A stretch of 64,000 nucleotides of DNA from Spiroplasma endosymbiont of Poecilobothrus nobilitatus (GCF_964030655.1 NZ_OZ034915.1:744001-808000), one strand, 5' to 3'; numbered from the stretch's first letter, positions 21,109 through 33,623 are shown. The notes: generated by a model not told the origin, from the letters alone. Program-made: numbers and translations.

Positions 21109-22626
21109 TTAAATATTTTTTGTTTTTAACATATCATCAAAATTAAGTCGTGCCTTTCCGAACACCAAATGAATGGTATTTTTGTTATTTTTAAATTGAA
21201 TTGCGGATAATATTGTTTCATATTCTTTGTTATTAAAATATAGAATAAATTTATCGCCTAATTTTATTTTGTTTAAATCTAAAATATTTGTATTTTTATT
21301 AATATCAAATTCTATTGAATGTGAATATTTGCTTTGTTGTAATTCTTGTTTAGCATAATCAAATATATTAATTTTTTTATCCAATTTAGCAGTTTTATTT
21401 ATAATTGGTAAAATTCTATTTTTAATATCTTTTTTATTTTTAATATTTTCAATATATTTTTTAACATCCTCTAAATTTTTTAATTCTGTTTGTGATTCTG
21501 TTATAAATTTCTTTAATTCTAAAAATTCATTTCAATTAAAAATGCTATATTTTGCTATTTCATTTAAATTATTTTCATTGTTTTGGTAAGAAATTATTAT
21601 TATTTTTCCCAACACACCAGCATTATATATAAATTGAAAAACTTTTTCTTCATCCCAATGACCATATATGGAAAAAAGTCAATTTTCTATAGGCTTTTCT
21701 TTATTTTCTATTTTTATAAAATAAAATTCTTCATCATTTATTTTTGTAATTTTAGTACCAATTGGGGCATTTTTAATTAAATCTAATGTTATATTTTTTC
21801 CTTCAACTGTAAGTTCTATTGTTTCTGCAGAAATTTTACTATTTCAAATATTTCAAATTTTATTTAAATTTTCTAATTTTTTATTATTAATAATTTCATT
21901 ATTTTTAAGTAAATACCAACTTTCTTTAAAGTTATTATTTTCATCATAAATATCTAATTTATTAATTGCTTGTTTATAAAAGTCATCTATTTTCAAATTA
22001 TAAATATTATTAATGTTATCTTTTAAATAATATTTTTCGTTATTTGGTGAATTAAAAGTTATATTAATTTTTTTATTTTTAATATCTAATTCAAAAGATA
22101 AATAATTTCTTGTTTGGTTATAAATAATTTTATAAAAATCAAAAAAACTTATTTCTGATTGATTATCTTGTATAAATGTATATTTACTATTATTTGATTT
22201 ATTAGTTCATATTAAGTTATTTTTTCAAAATTTTTTTAAAAAACTATCCTGATTAAAATAATTATAAAAAATTGTATTTAAGCTGTTCCAAGCAAGTTCA
22301 TTTATACTATTTTTAACTAATATTTTAAAATCAAAAATACCAATTATTGGTTTACAACTAACTATGCAAGATTTATTTTCTTCAATATTTTCGATATTTG
22401 TTATTATTCCTAAATATATTTTTTGATTAATATCATTAGTTATATAAACATAATCACCAATAACGGCATTTATATTATTTTTATTTAATGTAAATTCTGA
22501 AATTTGTAAAACATAAATATCTTCATAAATATTATACTTTTCGACAATACTATTATCTTTAAAGTTTAAATTAATTTGTGAAAAAATATTAATATTAAGA
22601 TAATTAGACTGATAAATATTCTTCAT
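21109..22626 (-). CDS. phage tail-associated (Tal / Gp37-like) protein
   Basis: 505 aa read through nine or so TGA Trp codons. The N-terminal ~130 residues form a beta-rich domain (IYVLQISEFTLNKN, VIGDYVYITND, KIYLGIITNIE) like the baseplate-hub start of siphovirus Tal proteins. The rest is poorly conserved. It directly follows dit (22-bp overlap), the usual Dit-Tal order. No peptidoglycan-cutting domain is seen, as expected for a host without a cell wall. Confidence 0.6.
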
Positions 22627-23503
22627 AGTATTTTATTTCTAAACTCCCTGCTAATTTTGATTTTGGTAAATCATTAAAGTATTTAATTTTATATTCTCCT
22701 ATTGGTATTGTAAAGAATGTATTTAAATTAAAATCTTGTTTTTCGTAAATATTAATTTCTTGTTTAATTTTATTGTTTTTATCTTTAATAACTTTTATAA
22801 TTTTTTGATTTTCGATAGTTGTATTAATAATAATTGCTTCATTTTCCTTAATTGTTTCATAAATTTTACATTCGCTAATTTCTTTATTATCTTTAAGAAG
22901 TTTTATATGTGGATTTATTGATGCACCATTTATGATTATTTCGCCTTTTGCTGGTAAATCACTATTATTTTTTATTTTCTTTGTTTGATCATAAATACTT
23001 GTGTATTTAAATGCTCCAAATTTATAATTATATTTTTTTCCGCCACTTGTATCAATAATTAATTCTCACTCAATTTGAATTTCTTTTTTTCAATTAGAAA
23101 CTTGTTCTAAAATAAAATCAATTTCTAAATTATTGAATTGGTTTAATTCATTTTTACCGATATTTTTAATATATACATCACAATAATATTCATTATAGTT
23201 ATTATTATATGTAACACCATAAATTAATTTTAATGATTCAGAGTTAGCAAGTTCATATTTTATTTTTTCAATAAAATCACGATATTTTTGATATGCGTTA
23301 GGGTTTATAAATAATAATTTTAAGGATAATTCATTTAATATTTTTTTATTTGATTCTAAAATAAAGTTATTTTTAACATTTAAAAAAGAATTATTAAAAC
23401 CAATGCCAAGATTATTAAAAGAAAAGGTTAATATATCACTAGTATTTTGTAAGTCAATAATTTCATTATTACTTGTTTTTATTTTAAATGTTCTAACTAT
23501 CAT
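22604..23503 (-). CDS. distal tail protein (Dit)
   Basis: 299 aa. The N-terminal IVRTFKIKTSNNEIIDL, INPNAYQKYRDFIEKI and LKLIYGVTYNN...YYCDVYIKNIGKNE fit the siphovirus tail component family (PF05709). It forms the hub joining tail tube and baseplate. It sits between the tape measure and Tal genes, the standard order. Confidence 0.7.
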
Positions 23504-23509
23504 AAAATG

Positions 23510-25417
23510 TTAACTCCTATTTATTTTATTTCCTATTTGTCTAAGAATTTGATTTGTTGTTTCTTCAATATCCATATTATTTGAAATATTAAAATTATTA
23601 TTAAATGTATTACTATTGTTTATATTTTTTGTATTAAGAGTTGATTGTTGTAATGCTGGTTTTTGAATTTCTGGTAATGATGGGATTTGAATATTTACTA
23701 ATCCAAATGTTAAATATTTTAGCCCTGTTAATACTTTATTTATTAGTCATATAATACTATTTAAAATTTTAATTAAAAAATTAAATGGAGGTATTAAAAA
23801 ATTTATAATTGCTTTTCCAATCTTAGCAAAAATAGATGCTAATCCATTAAATAATGTAAAAATTGGTTTTAAAATTGGCATTAATGCTTGAAATAAATTT
23901 TTAAGTAATTCAATAACTGGAATTAATAATTGTTTACAAATATTCCCTAATTCTTTTAATAATTCTTTAAATTCTTCATTTTGGACTAATAAAGGTACTA
24001 ATAAAGCACCAATAATACTTATTCCCATTCCGATTGCACCCATTGAAGATGATAACCCCAAAAGGGCTGTTTTTAATAAATTAATAGTATTTATTAATAA
24101 ACCTCCAATAGATACTAATTTTCCAAATATTAATACAGTTGGTGCCATAACTGTTAATATACCTAAAATTTTAAATATTAATTCTTTTTGGTTAACACTT
24201 AATGAATTAAAAATATCAGTTATTTTTTTAATTGAAGGTATTAAATTACTATCAATAAAATTAACAAACTTTTCAAAAATAGGGAATAAACCTATTGCTA
24301 ATTCCATTTTTATTATTGATAGTTTTTGTGTTAATTCACTTCATTTATTACTTAATTCTGTCGATTTTTTAATATTTTCATTTGAAATTAATGTTAAATT
24401 TTCAAAATTATTAGTTAAATTTTTTATTTCCTCATTACTTTTTAATAATAACGGAGTAATTTTACTACCTAATTCATAACCAAAAATTTTAAAAATAAAG
24501 TTATTTTTTTCTGTTTCATTTGTTATTTTAGATAGTGCATTTTTTGTTTCTAAAAAAATAGTTTCAGTATTTTTTAATTCCCCACTAGTATTTTTAATAT
24601 TAATTCCTAATTGTTGAAATGCATCAGTACTTTCATTAATAATGCCTTGTGACAATTCATAGGTTGTTTTATTTAGTTTTTGAAATAAAATTTCAATATT
24701 TTCAGTTTCTAAACCAATCTTTTTAGCAATAAATCTAAATTTTTGTAAATTATCAGTTGAAATATTAATTTTTTGTGCTGTTTTATTTAATTCTTCACCA
24801 AATAAAATCGTATCTTTTGTTATTTTTCCTAAAATAGTCTTAATACCAATTAACGGTATTGTAATATAAGCACTTAATTTTTTACCTATATCTGATAATT
24901 TGTTTCCAAATTTAATAAATTTATCGCCACTTATTTTAGATAGTTGTTTGTTAGTTTCTTTTAAGTCGCTATTAAACTTAATTATATTACGATCAATTCT
25001 ATCAATAGTTAAATTTGTAAATTCAATTTCCCTTGGTATTGCATTAAATTTCTTTTCTAATTGAGACAATTCAACATTTAATTTTTTAATTTGTTTTTCA
25101 TCTGTTGCATTTTTAAGTGCTATTTCAGTTTTTTTAATTTGATTTAAATATTCTTTTTGATTTTTTTGTAATTCATTTACTTTATTAATTAATTGTTGTT
25201 TTTGTTTTGTTATATTTTCAATATTTTTGTTATATTCAACAATTTTATTTCTTAAAATATCAATTTCTTTACCATTTTTAAATTTTAAATTAGCATCAAG
25301 ATTAGCAAGTTTTCGATTTGAAAGATTAACAGTATCGGCTAATTTTTTGACTTCTGTATTTATATTTGATAAATTTGTACTAATTTCAAGATGCATTCCT
25401 TTGATTTGTTCTGCCAT
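23510..25417 (-). CDS. tape measure protein
   Basis: 635 aa. A long coiled-coil N-terminal half (residues ~10-170), then a TMP core (FIKFGNKLSDIGKKLSAYITIPLIG..., NISTDNLQKFRFIAKKIGLE), then a hydrophobic region with several membrane-like segments (~400-560) as in siphovirus tape measures. ATG follows a strong GGAGGTTAAAATTTA. At about 1.5 Angstrom per residue it would set a tail near 95 nm. Confidence 0.8.
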
Positions 25418-25423
25418 TAAATT

Positions 25424-25947
25424 TTAACCTCCAAAAAATATTTTATTTATTTTTTCTTGTGTTGGGTTTTTAGAAAAATTATTAACATCTTGATATCTTT
25501 CTGAATGTAAAGCTATAATATTTAAAAATTGTTTTAAGGTAAATAATTTTAAATCACTAACTAAATAACCGCATTCTTTAATTAAACAAATAAAAGTATT
25601 AGTTCAATTTTTATTTAAATTTTGATTAACTACTTTTTTTCATTAATATTATTATTTGAAATAAATACCTCTGCTATTAAATTATTTAATTTTGTTACAA
25701 ATGCTTCATTCATAATTTCTGATAATGGGATACTTTGGAAAAATTCTTTATAATCTAAATTATTATCATAATTATATGCAAAAGAAAACAACATATCTAA
25801 TAATTGTTTATATGAAAATTTTTCATTCTTCATTTTTTCAAAATCAGTAATTAAATCACTACCAGTTAATTGTTCATAAATTACTAAAAAATAAGCACTT
25901 GTATTAATATTTATATCAACATTCCCAATTTTAATTTTTTTGTTCAT
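25424..25947 (-). CDS. tail assembly chaperones G and GT (programmed -1 frameshift)
   Basis: G is 105 aa (25947-25630: KIKIGNVDININTSAYFLVIYEQLTG...). Its end carries the classic slippery heptamer A AAA AAG right before the TAG stop. Slipping back one base joins G to a -1 frame (VVNQNLNKNWTNTFICLIKE... to FFGG, TAA at 25424), giving GT of about 174 aa just before the tape measure gene. Gene place, size and slippery site match the conserved G/GT chaperones of long-tailed phages. Confidence 0.8.
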
Positions 25948-25977
25948 ATTTAACTCCTTTAAATTCTTAAATATTTT

Positions 25978-26853
25978 TTAAGAATTTTTAATTTTAACAT
26001 CAATCGTATTTGTTTGACCAGTAGCGTTGTTTTTACCTTCAATTTGAACTGCAACTGTTTTATCATTTGTAATATTAATTGGTCAGTCTTCACCTTTACT
26101 TTCAATAAAGTAATCAAAATCACTTTCAGTTAAAGAACTATTTACTGTTTTTACTGCTTTTAAAACAACATCTTTAAATTGTGATTTTAATTCTTCTGGT
26201 GTTGTACTTGCTGCGTTTGTAACATGAATGATTGGTTTCTCTATTTTATTAATTTTACTAATATTGATTTTAATTATTTCAGAATGTATTTCACTATTTT
26301 CTTTATATACTTCATTAAATCAACTATTAAAAATATTTTTATTAGTATTTTCACTAATATAACTTTTAATAATATTATCTTCTGCTCTGGGCAGGGCATT
26401 AAATTCAAATGAATAAGTATCTGCTTCAACATTTTCATTTTTTGTATTGTGTGTTTCATTAGACCTTTTTAAATTAACTCGATAAAGTCATATTCTTCGT
26501 TTTTCAGTGTCACCATCAATTTCAAAACCCAATGCCATTTCTTTTGGTTGAATATTTGATTTTTCAAATCTAATATTATTTTTATCTTTTATTAATCCAA
26601 AAATTTCTTCTAAAAATGTATCACTTGGTTTAATAATAGTTAATGTTCCAGTATAACCTTGATTAGAATGAGCAATATAATAGGGAATATTATCAGCATA
26701 AATAGTAGTTGTATTTTCAGCAATATTTAACGCTAAACTGGTAGCACCTTTAATTGCTTTTGGTGTTTCATAACTGATTTTATTATCTATTGTTTTAATA
26801 ATTGCATAATGAACATTTGAAAGTCCAAACTCAATTAAATTATCTTTGTTCAT
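25978..26853 (-). CDS. major tail tube protein
   Basis: 291 aa. The N-terminal part (LSNVHYAIIKTIDNKISYETPKAIKGATSL..., IYADNIPYYIAHSNQGYTGTLTI, EMALGFEID) is typical of the phi13-type major tail protein family. The C-terminal ~80 residues look like an added surface domain. Strong SD (AAAAGGAGAAAAAAAT). Next gene downstream is the G/GT chaperone pair. Confidence 0.75.
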
Positions 26854-26871
26854 ATTTTTTTCTCCTTTTAA

Positions 26872-27234
26872 TTAATTTCTTGTATTAATTAAATAAACTT
26901 CATATATTGTTATATAAATTTTTTCACTATTTAAATAATAATTTTGTATTTTTTTGAAAATGATTTTATTATTTTCTAATATTTGTTCTAATTCTTCTTC
27001 TAATAAAAAATTTCTTTCTTGTGTAAAAATTGATATTTGAATTACTTGTTTTTTCACATATGAAATATTATCTGCGTATAAAATACTTTGATCAGTAATA
27101 TCATAGTATGTAATGTAATTTGATAAATTATTATCATCTATTTTACCAAAATTATAAAAAATAGGTATTTTTAAATAATTTTTAGAAATTAACCCGTTTA
27201 TTAATTTTAAATTTTTTTGTATTGAGCAATTCAT
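26872..27234 (-). CDS. tail completion/terminator-like protein
   Basis: 120 aa. YITYYDITDQSILYADNISYVKKQVIQISIFT resembles the Gp17/tail-completion fold that caps the tail tube. Its place between gp10-like and major tail protein genes supports this. Confidence 0.6.
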   Translation of the reverse strand: MNCSIQKNLKLINGLISKNYLKIPIFYNFGKIDDNNLSNYITYYDITDQSILYADNISYVKKQVIQISIFTQERNFLLEEELEQILENNKIIFKKIQNYYLNSEKIYITIYEVYLINTRN

Positions 27235-27240
27235 TTAATT

Positions 27241-27654
27241 TTAAACCCCATTTTTAATAATATTTTTTATATTTTCTATAAACTCATTAATATTGTTGTT
27301 ATATGCGGGTCGCATAAACGGGCGTGCTATAATTTGTGTTCTAGACCAATAATGTCTTACACCAAATTCAATTAAGTGAACTATTTGATATTTTTTCTTT
27401 GCTCTTATGTAAGCAATTATTTCATCTTCATTTTCTTTAATTTCTAAAATAAAATAATTTCGTAAATGATTTTTATTGTTTTTGCTAATTGGAACTTTTT
27501 CTTTTATTTCTGCTAAAATTTTATTTCCAGTATTAATAACTTCATTTTTTATTTTATTTTGAATATCAAATGTATATTGTTGAATAGATGAAACCATTTC
27601 TGATGTTATATCTTTTAAAGAATTAAATTTTTTCTTCATTTTTTTATTCTCCAA
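27241..27654 (-). CDS. HK97 gp10-like neck protein
   Basis: 137 aa. The C-terminal segment VHLIEFGVRHYWSRTQ...ARPFMRPAY is the signature of HK97-gp10-family proteins (tail-side neck). Overlaps the preceding connector gene by 11 bp. Confidence 0.75.
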   Translation of the reverse strand: MENKKMKKKFNSLKDITSEMVSSIQQYTFDIQNKIKNEVINTGNKILAEIKEKVPISKNNKNHLRNYFILEIKENEDEIIAYIRAKKKYQIVHLIEFGVRHYWSRTQIIARPFMRPAYNNNINEFIENIKNIIKNGV

Positions 27655-27979
27655 TATTATCTGTTAAAAATAATTCTAAGTAATCATTTTTAGGATCATA
27701 TATTCTTTTAATAAAAAATTCTTTATTAGTTCCAAATAAATTTATTTCAACATAATTTTCGTTATTAAAATTGTGTTTATAAACAATAATTTTATGTTCC
27801 ATTTTTAATGTTTCTTGGTTAGCAATAAAATAATCATTAATATGTGTAGATAATATTTCTCCAAAAATATTTTTTCGGTATTTTTCTTTTAAAATTGGGC
27901 GATTAATTTCATCTTTAATAGTTTGCTTAAAAATTAATATTATTTTGTCATTAAATTTTCTTTTATTCATTTTGCTCAA
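27644..27979 (-). CDS. head closure protein
   Basis: 111 aa. Beta-rich with ILSTHINDYFIANQETLKMEHKIIVYKHNF and an FFIKRIYDP ending, like SPP1 gp16/HK97 head-tail joining proteins. Sits in the standard place and overlaps both neighbours. Confidence 0.6.
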   Translation of the reverse strand: MSKMNKRKFNDKIILIFKQTIKDEINRPILKEKYRKNIFGEILSTHINDYFIANQETLKMEHKIIVYKHNFNNENYVEINLFGTNKEFFIKRIYDPKNDYLELFLTDNIGE

Positions 27980-28257
27980 TTTTTAAATTTTAATTGTCTA
28001 ATATGCCAATAAAATAAATCTGGTAATTCATTAATTTCTCGACCAAAATTATGTTTACAATAAATACCTATGATATCTTTTATTTGTTCATCCTTATCAG
28101 AATTAATAACAATTATAGGAATGCCAGCAGTTAATAAAATTTCTTTTGCAGATAAAATTAATGTTTTAAGTTCTTTATCAAAACTTTTATCATTTTCTTC
28201 TAATCTCAACAATAATTTAATATAATTTAAAAATTCTGTTGTTGTTTCTACTGGCAT
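27940..28257 (-). CDS. gp6-like head-tail connector
   Basis: 105 aa with two TGA Trp codons near the end. Helical, with FLNYIKLLLRLEENDKSFDKELKTLILSAKEIL, typical of the gp6/gp15 DNA-packaging connector family. First gene after the capsid. Confidence 0.7.
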
Positions 28258-28274
28258 AATAATTTATCTCCTTT

Positions 28275-30140
28275 TTACTCTCTTACCACATTAACAAATG
28301 CTCATTTTGCGACAGTATTTCCATCGGCAATGAATGTTGCTTTGTATGTGATTAAATCTTGATCAAATAAGAAGTCTGTTGATTTAGTAATGTTTAATTG
28401 TTTTTGAAAGTTTCATTTATATTGACTTAAATCCCCAAATGTTATAAATGTTGATTTTTCTGTTTCTGAATATTCTGGATATTCATCGCATAAAATAACA
28501 TCATAACCAAAAATATTGTATTTTAATGTTTCATCACTTTTTGTGTGGTTTCAAATTGGTCTATCATTTTTATCTTTAATTGCTTGAATTTGTGTAAAGA
28601 AAGTAGATTTATTCATAATAAACTTAGCATTATTATGATAACCAGTTGGAAGTAAAGAAATAATTTTTTGAATTGTATCATAAGAAATATTTTTTTCAGT
28701 TGGTGCTAATTTATGTTTAAGAATATTAGTATTAGTAATTATTCCTTGTGGTTCAAGTTTTGCAGATCCTTGTCCTTTTGCAATAGCATATTCAATAGCA
28801 TTTTGTACTTCTATTGCTAAACTATCAATAATAAACTTTTCAAAATTATCTATTGTCATTGCTTCTGCACTTTCTGAAATAGTTATCATTGTTCCTCATC
28901 TATATCCATTTAATTGGATTGATTCAAAATCAAGTTTTCCAGTTAATTTTTCACCTTCTTTGCTTCATTTTCCACCAACATTCTCATCTTTTTTAATAGC
29001 AAATTTTAAAAAACCATCAATATTTGAAACTGATACATTTTTAATTAAATCAGATGTACCTTGTAATTTTGCAATAATACTTTCTCATATTGTTGTTGGT
29101 ACCAATGGTGAAGCATCTTGGTTTCCGTTTGAATTTGTTCCGATTTGTAAAAACTTAGTTTCTTGATTTGTTAATTTTTTGTGTTGTAATTTTTTTAATC
29201 AAGCATTTTTATATTCTTTTGATTTTAGAACATCGTCAGTATTTTGTAAAATACTTTTATTTTCATAATTATTATAATTATAAAAGTTTTCAATATTCCG
29301 AGATTTTTCTGGTTGTTCTGTTTGATTATCTTCAATAACTTCCTGTTCAATTTCATTTTTAATCATTTCTAAATGATTAAATTCTGTTGTAATTTCATTA
29401 ATTTCTTTAACAAGTTCTTTAACTTTTTTTACATCTTCATCAGATACATCTGCTTTTGTTTCAATATCTTTTTTTAAAAAGTTTAATTCTTCTTTTTTTA
29501 TTAGTTTTTGATTTCTTAATTCTTTTAATTTATCATTTAAATTTTTTGTCATTTTGTTATTTTCATCTCCTTGCAAAATTTCTTCTATTTCTAGATTTAA
29601 TATTTCTTTTTGTAAAATATTAAAATTATTAGTATTTTTACTTTTAATTTCTTGCACCTCACTTTTTGGGTTTGCACCTAATGGAACTAATGAGACCTCA
29701 TTTACTTCAACTTGTTTTAAGTATCTAACAATATTTCCTTTAATTTCCTTATCTTCTGTTTCTATTGTTGTATATCCTATGCTTAATTGCATCGGTCTAT
29801 TGCTTTTTTGCATTTGTTTTGAAATTTCATATGCTTCTTTTCCAACCGTAATATTTGTATTAATTTGCATTTTAGCTCATAATCCATCTTTTTTGCTTTC
29901 TAAGTATGCGATTCCAATTGGATTTTTATGTTCATGACCCCATAATAATGGAACTGCTGGTGTATTTTTTATAGTTTCAATAAAACTATTTTCATCAGTA
30001 ATGTCACCATGATAATCAACAACATTATATTTATTAGCAATTCCGATTATTTCTTTAATGCCATCGTCATTTGTTTGTATAATATTTTTTACTTTAAAAT
30101 TAATTTTTTTATTAATCTCGTTATTAATTGTTTTGTTCAC
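28275..30140 (-). CDS. prohead protease-major capsid fusion
   Basis: 621 aa in one frame. Residues ~1-165 are an HK97-type S78 prohead protease: VPLLWGHEHKNPIG (catalytic His), QLSIGYTT (Ser), EVNEVSLVPLGANP. A coiled delta-like domain follows (~195-300), then an HK97-fold capsid: SPLVPTTIWESII, GGKWSKEGEKLTGKLDFESIQL, FIMNKSTF, LCDEYPEY. The protease sits inside assembling heads and trims the delta domain. An in-frame ATG at 29552, 14 nt after AAGGAG, could start capsid alone (425 aa). Natural fusions of this kind are known but uncommon. Confidence 0.8.
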
Positions 30141-31323
30141 TTTTATCTCCTATATTTTTATTTTTAAGTTGTTCTCTTTCTTGCCAATCAGAATTTTTTG
30201 TCATTCCATAAATATCTAATCCCTCAACACTTTCATATCCCTCTTGATTTCTAACTTCATTTGGTGATAAAACACTATGCTCTAACATTTTTGCATAATA
30301 TGCTGTTTTATCTTGTAAATTTCCCAATAATACTCGTTTTGCTGAAAATGATATATAGTTTCCTAATTCTAATTCTTTTTTGCTGAAAATTTTAAAACTA
30401 AATTCTTGTTCTCATTGTGTTAATAATGGTTGAATAACAGAACTAACATAACCTTGATATTGCTCTGGACTATATTTTCCATTAACAATTTCAGAAGCAA
30501 CATTATAAAAGTTATAAATATTATTTCGATATTGCTCCATTTGTTCTTTATTTAAGTTAGAAATATTACAATCTACTTCTTGAAAATCTAGACCATTATC
30601 TAAAATGGCAAAACCGCGATATTTATTTTGTAAATTATTATCTACAAATTCTTTTAATTTTTCTTGTAATTGTTCTGGGGCAACTATATTATTAACTTTT
30701 AATATACCTTTTAAATTACCTGATTGTTTTAAATTATTAATTGAGGAATTAATCATTTCTTCTAGTAATTTTGTTGAATATTCTAATGATTTATTTGGAA
30801 TTTCTCCAAATAATCCTTTATTATAAAATTTTCGTAAATGTATTAAATCGTCATATTGCAATATTAAATTTGTATTATTTAAATAAAATTTTATAAAATA
30901 TTGATTATTTTTATCGAATAAAATTTCTAAAAAATCATACTCAATAGGAATTAAAGAATTAATTTTGTCATTTTCTCATTGAATATAAATAAAAGTATTT
31001 CCTTGTAAAAACAAATTAGTTGTTATTTTATAATAAAAATCATATGCACTCATTACTGAATTTGGTCTAACATTTAATAAATATTTTAAATTATATTTAT
31101 TTGTAGTTTTAATATTTTCTTTTTCTACACATTGTGGTATCGCTTTTAACTGGGCAATATCACTCGCTATTCGATTAATTGTACTTTTAACAACATCAAT
31201 TTCATAATTATTAGTAAAATTTGATAAAAAAGTTTTAAAGTCATGATTAATATACATAAAATTTTGTTTTTTGGATAAATTATTATTTATTATTTTTTGT
31301 TTTTTCTTAAATCATAGAGCAAT
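30124..31323 (-). CDS. phage portal protein, apparent ATT start
   Basis: 399 aa. HK97-type portal: INRIASDIAQLKA, SAYDFYYKITTNLFLQGNTFIYI, DLIHLRKF, SGNLKGILKV, YSPEQYQGYVSSVIQPLLTQWEQEF, LSPNEVRNQEGY. The first ATG (31257) lacks an SD and would cut off a conserved start. Eight nt after AGGGAGGG an ATT at 31323 opens ALWFKKKQK, which matches the basic N-termini of this family, so I chose ATT. Portals form the 12-mer vertex through which TerL pumps DNA. Confidence 0.8.
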
Positions 31324-31368
31324 TTTATTACCCTCCCTTACTTAAACCAAATAATTTAAGTCGTCACG

Positions 31369-31397
31369 ATGATACCATCATTATTTAAAAAAGTACA
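31369..31397 (-). promoter_or_regulatory. phage-type promoter, site 3 (portal operon)
   Basis: Minus strand: TATCAT -10 with GATGG before it, weak -35 (TGTACT at 17 nt or TTGTAC at 18 nt). The TAATGA-GGTAT block is shared with the other phage promoters. It overlaps the terminator hairpin of terL. Confidence 0.5.
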
Positions 31398-31422
31398 ATT
31401 TTTTTATAAAAATTTGTACTTT
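31388..31422 (-). terminator. terminator after terL
   Basis: Stem AAAGTACAA/TTGTACTTT followed by a T-run on the minus strand, just after the terL stop. It splits the late genes into a terS-terL unit and a portal-to-tail unit. Confidence 0.65.
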
Positions 31423-31430
31423 GAAATTAA

Positions 31431-33131
31431 TTAATCATTAAAATTTTTCCCGATATCTGTTTGATAAATTTTAAAATGTTGTTCATTATTTATATACATT
31501 TTATAAGCAAATAATAGTGCCATAAAACCATCAATTCTTTTGCGTGAACTTTTTTTAATTGGCATAACATTTTCTTTACTATCTGTTATAAGTTTTGTGT
31601 TATCTAAATTTCATTTAAAAATAGGATGATTATTATAAATAATTTTATCATCATAAAATAATGGAGCAATCGATTTTATTAATGGTGATATTGTATATAT
31701 ACCATTTGTGACAATTTCTGTTCTATTAGAAAAACCGTTTTGTTCCAATTTTTCTTTTATATAATCTGCATAATATCTATCATATCCAATTTTTACACAA
31801 ATTAAATTATATTTTTTAATAGTTTCAATAATATAATCAATTATTTCATCTCTATTTACAGCGGATCCAAGTGTAAAAGTTATGTATCCTTGTTTTTCTC
31901 AGACAGAATATAAAACTTTGTCTTCTTTTTCATTTTCATATGCTCTTTCTCGGGGAATAAAAAAATGTGGCAAAATAAAAAACTCACCAGTTTTTTCGGG
32001 TATTAAAAATACAACAGCAGTTAAGTCCATTGTTTGTGATAAATCAATACCAACAGTACAATATTTATTTTTTAAATAATCTTCTAAATTAACATTTTTA
32101 TTATTTTTTTCTTGTAAAGATCCAAAATTAAATAATGAAGTTTCTTGCAAAGAAGCAATATTACAATGACGAGTTAAAAAACTAGGTTGTTGTAATGGTT
32201 GGTTAATTGCTGTTTCTCATTCTTCTTTTAACTTTTCAATATTTTTAGAAATACCAAGATTTGGATTTGCTTTATATAGATTTTTAAATTTTTTTCATTC
32301 ATTAAAATTATCTAATTCATATATTCAAGGTAAAAAATTATCGTTTTGATAGATATTATTTAATACTTTTTCAGCATATTCATATCTCTCATCATAAATA
32401 CTCTCACGAGTACTTCCACTTGTTGTAATTAAAAGCATTAATGTATTTTTTCTTTTTGATGTTGCTGATTTAATAACATCATATAAGTCTCTTTTTTTCA
32501 TAGCCGCCAATTCATCTAAAATTACTACATATGGATTTAAACCATCTAATGTTTTATCTTCTGATGCTAATGGTTGAAAATGTGATCAATCTCTTAAAAA
32601 TTCTATTTTATCCCTTGTTATTTTTAATTTATTATTTAATCATTCTTCTTGTCTAATCATACTTTTAACTTCATCAAAAATAATTTTTGCTTGCTCTTTT
32701 TTTGTTGCAACTGTATATATACTTGCTCTTTTTTCGTTATCTAATAACAAACATTTTAAAGCAATAGCAGATGCTAGGGTTGATTTACCATTCCCTCTAC
32801 CAACAACCAATAATGCTTCTTTAAATCTACGAATATTAGTTTCTTTTTCGTAAAAACCAAATAATGCTTCTATAAATGCTTTTTGTCATAATTCTAATTT
32901 AAAATTTTGTCCTGCATATTCACCAGTTGAAAGATGACAAAATCTTTCTATAAAAATTATTGCACCACTTGCTTGTTTTTTATTAAAATAAAACTTTTTA
33001 CTATTTTTTAATTCATTAACTAAATTAGATACTATCTTTTTAATTTTCAAACAAACAATATCTTCGTTTTTTTTAATTCACTCATTATATAATTCTAAAT
33101 TAGTTTTATTATTTATCGTTTTTTCAATCAT
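31431..33131 (-). CDS. terminase large subunit
   Basis: 566 aa with many TGA Trp codons. The ATPase has Walker A VVGRGNGKST, Walker B VVILDELAAM and a coupling TTSGS. The nuclease domain has GIDLSQTMDLTAVVF (first Asp) and later acidic residues. It is the Terminase_1/HK97-type motor that cuts and packages DNA. It overlaps no gene but follows terS by 3 nt. Confidence 0.88.
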
Positions 33132-33134
33132 AAA

Positions 33135-33623
33135 TTATTTTTCTTCTAATTGTAGAATTTCATCTAATAGATTATTGTTTGTTTGTAATATAGGCGATAC
33201 TTCATTTTTTTCATTACTTTCTTTTATTCATTTTTCAATAATTATATAGTGACTTTTATAATTTTTTAACATTGCATTATATTCTGGCAAAATTGGATTT
33301 TTTTCTTGTCTTTTATTCCCGCGAATATTTTCAACATCAATATAATAATTATCTAATTGACGAATTTTTTTATCCATATCATAAATTAATCATTCAATTT
33401 TACAAAATGTTTTAAGGAAATTAATTTTTGACTTATCTAAATCAACATTATTATTAATTAATATTTTTTTATAATCTTTAAAAAGATTATTTATTTCTTT
33501 TTCACCTTTTAAATTTAGTTCATTTTCGCTTAAAATTGCTTTATTTTTATTCATTTTCGGGTTATTTTTATTCATTTTTAAGCTATTTTTTACCAATTTT
33601 TTATTGTTTTTTTTGCTTTCCAT
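33135..33623 (-). CDS. terminase small subunit (P27-like)
   Basis: 162 aa. Basic N-terminal tail, then helical DNA-binding type sequence (YKKILINNNVDLDKSKINFLKTFCKIEWLIYDMDKKI) and a P27-like C-terminal half (RQEKNPILPEYNAMLKNY). Its place directly before terL is the main support. Confidence 0.65.

Noticed and set aside
25227..25427. Plus-strand frame opposite the tape measure gene
   Set aside because: Antisense shadow without SD; the minus-strand gene is well supported.
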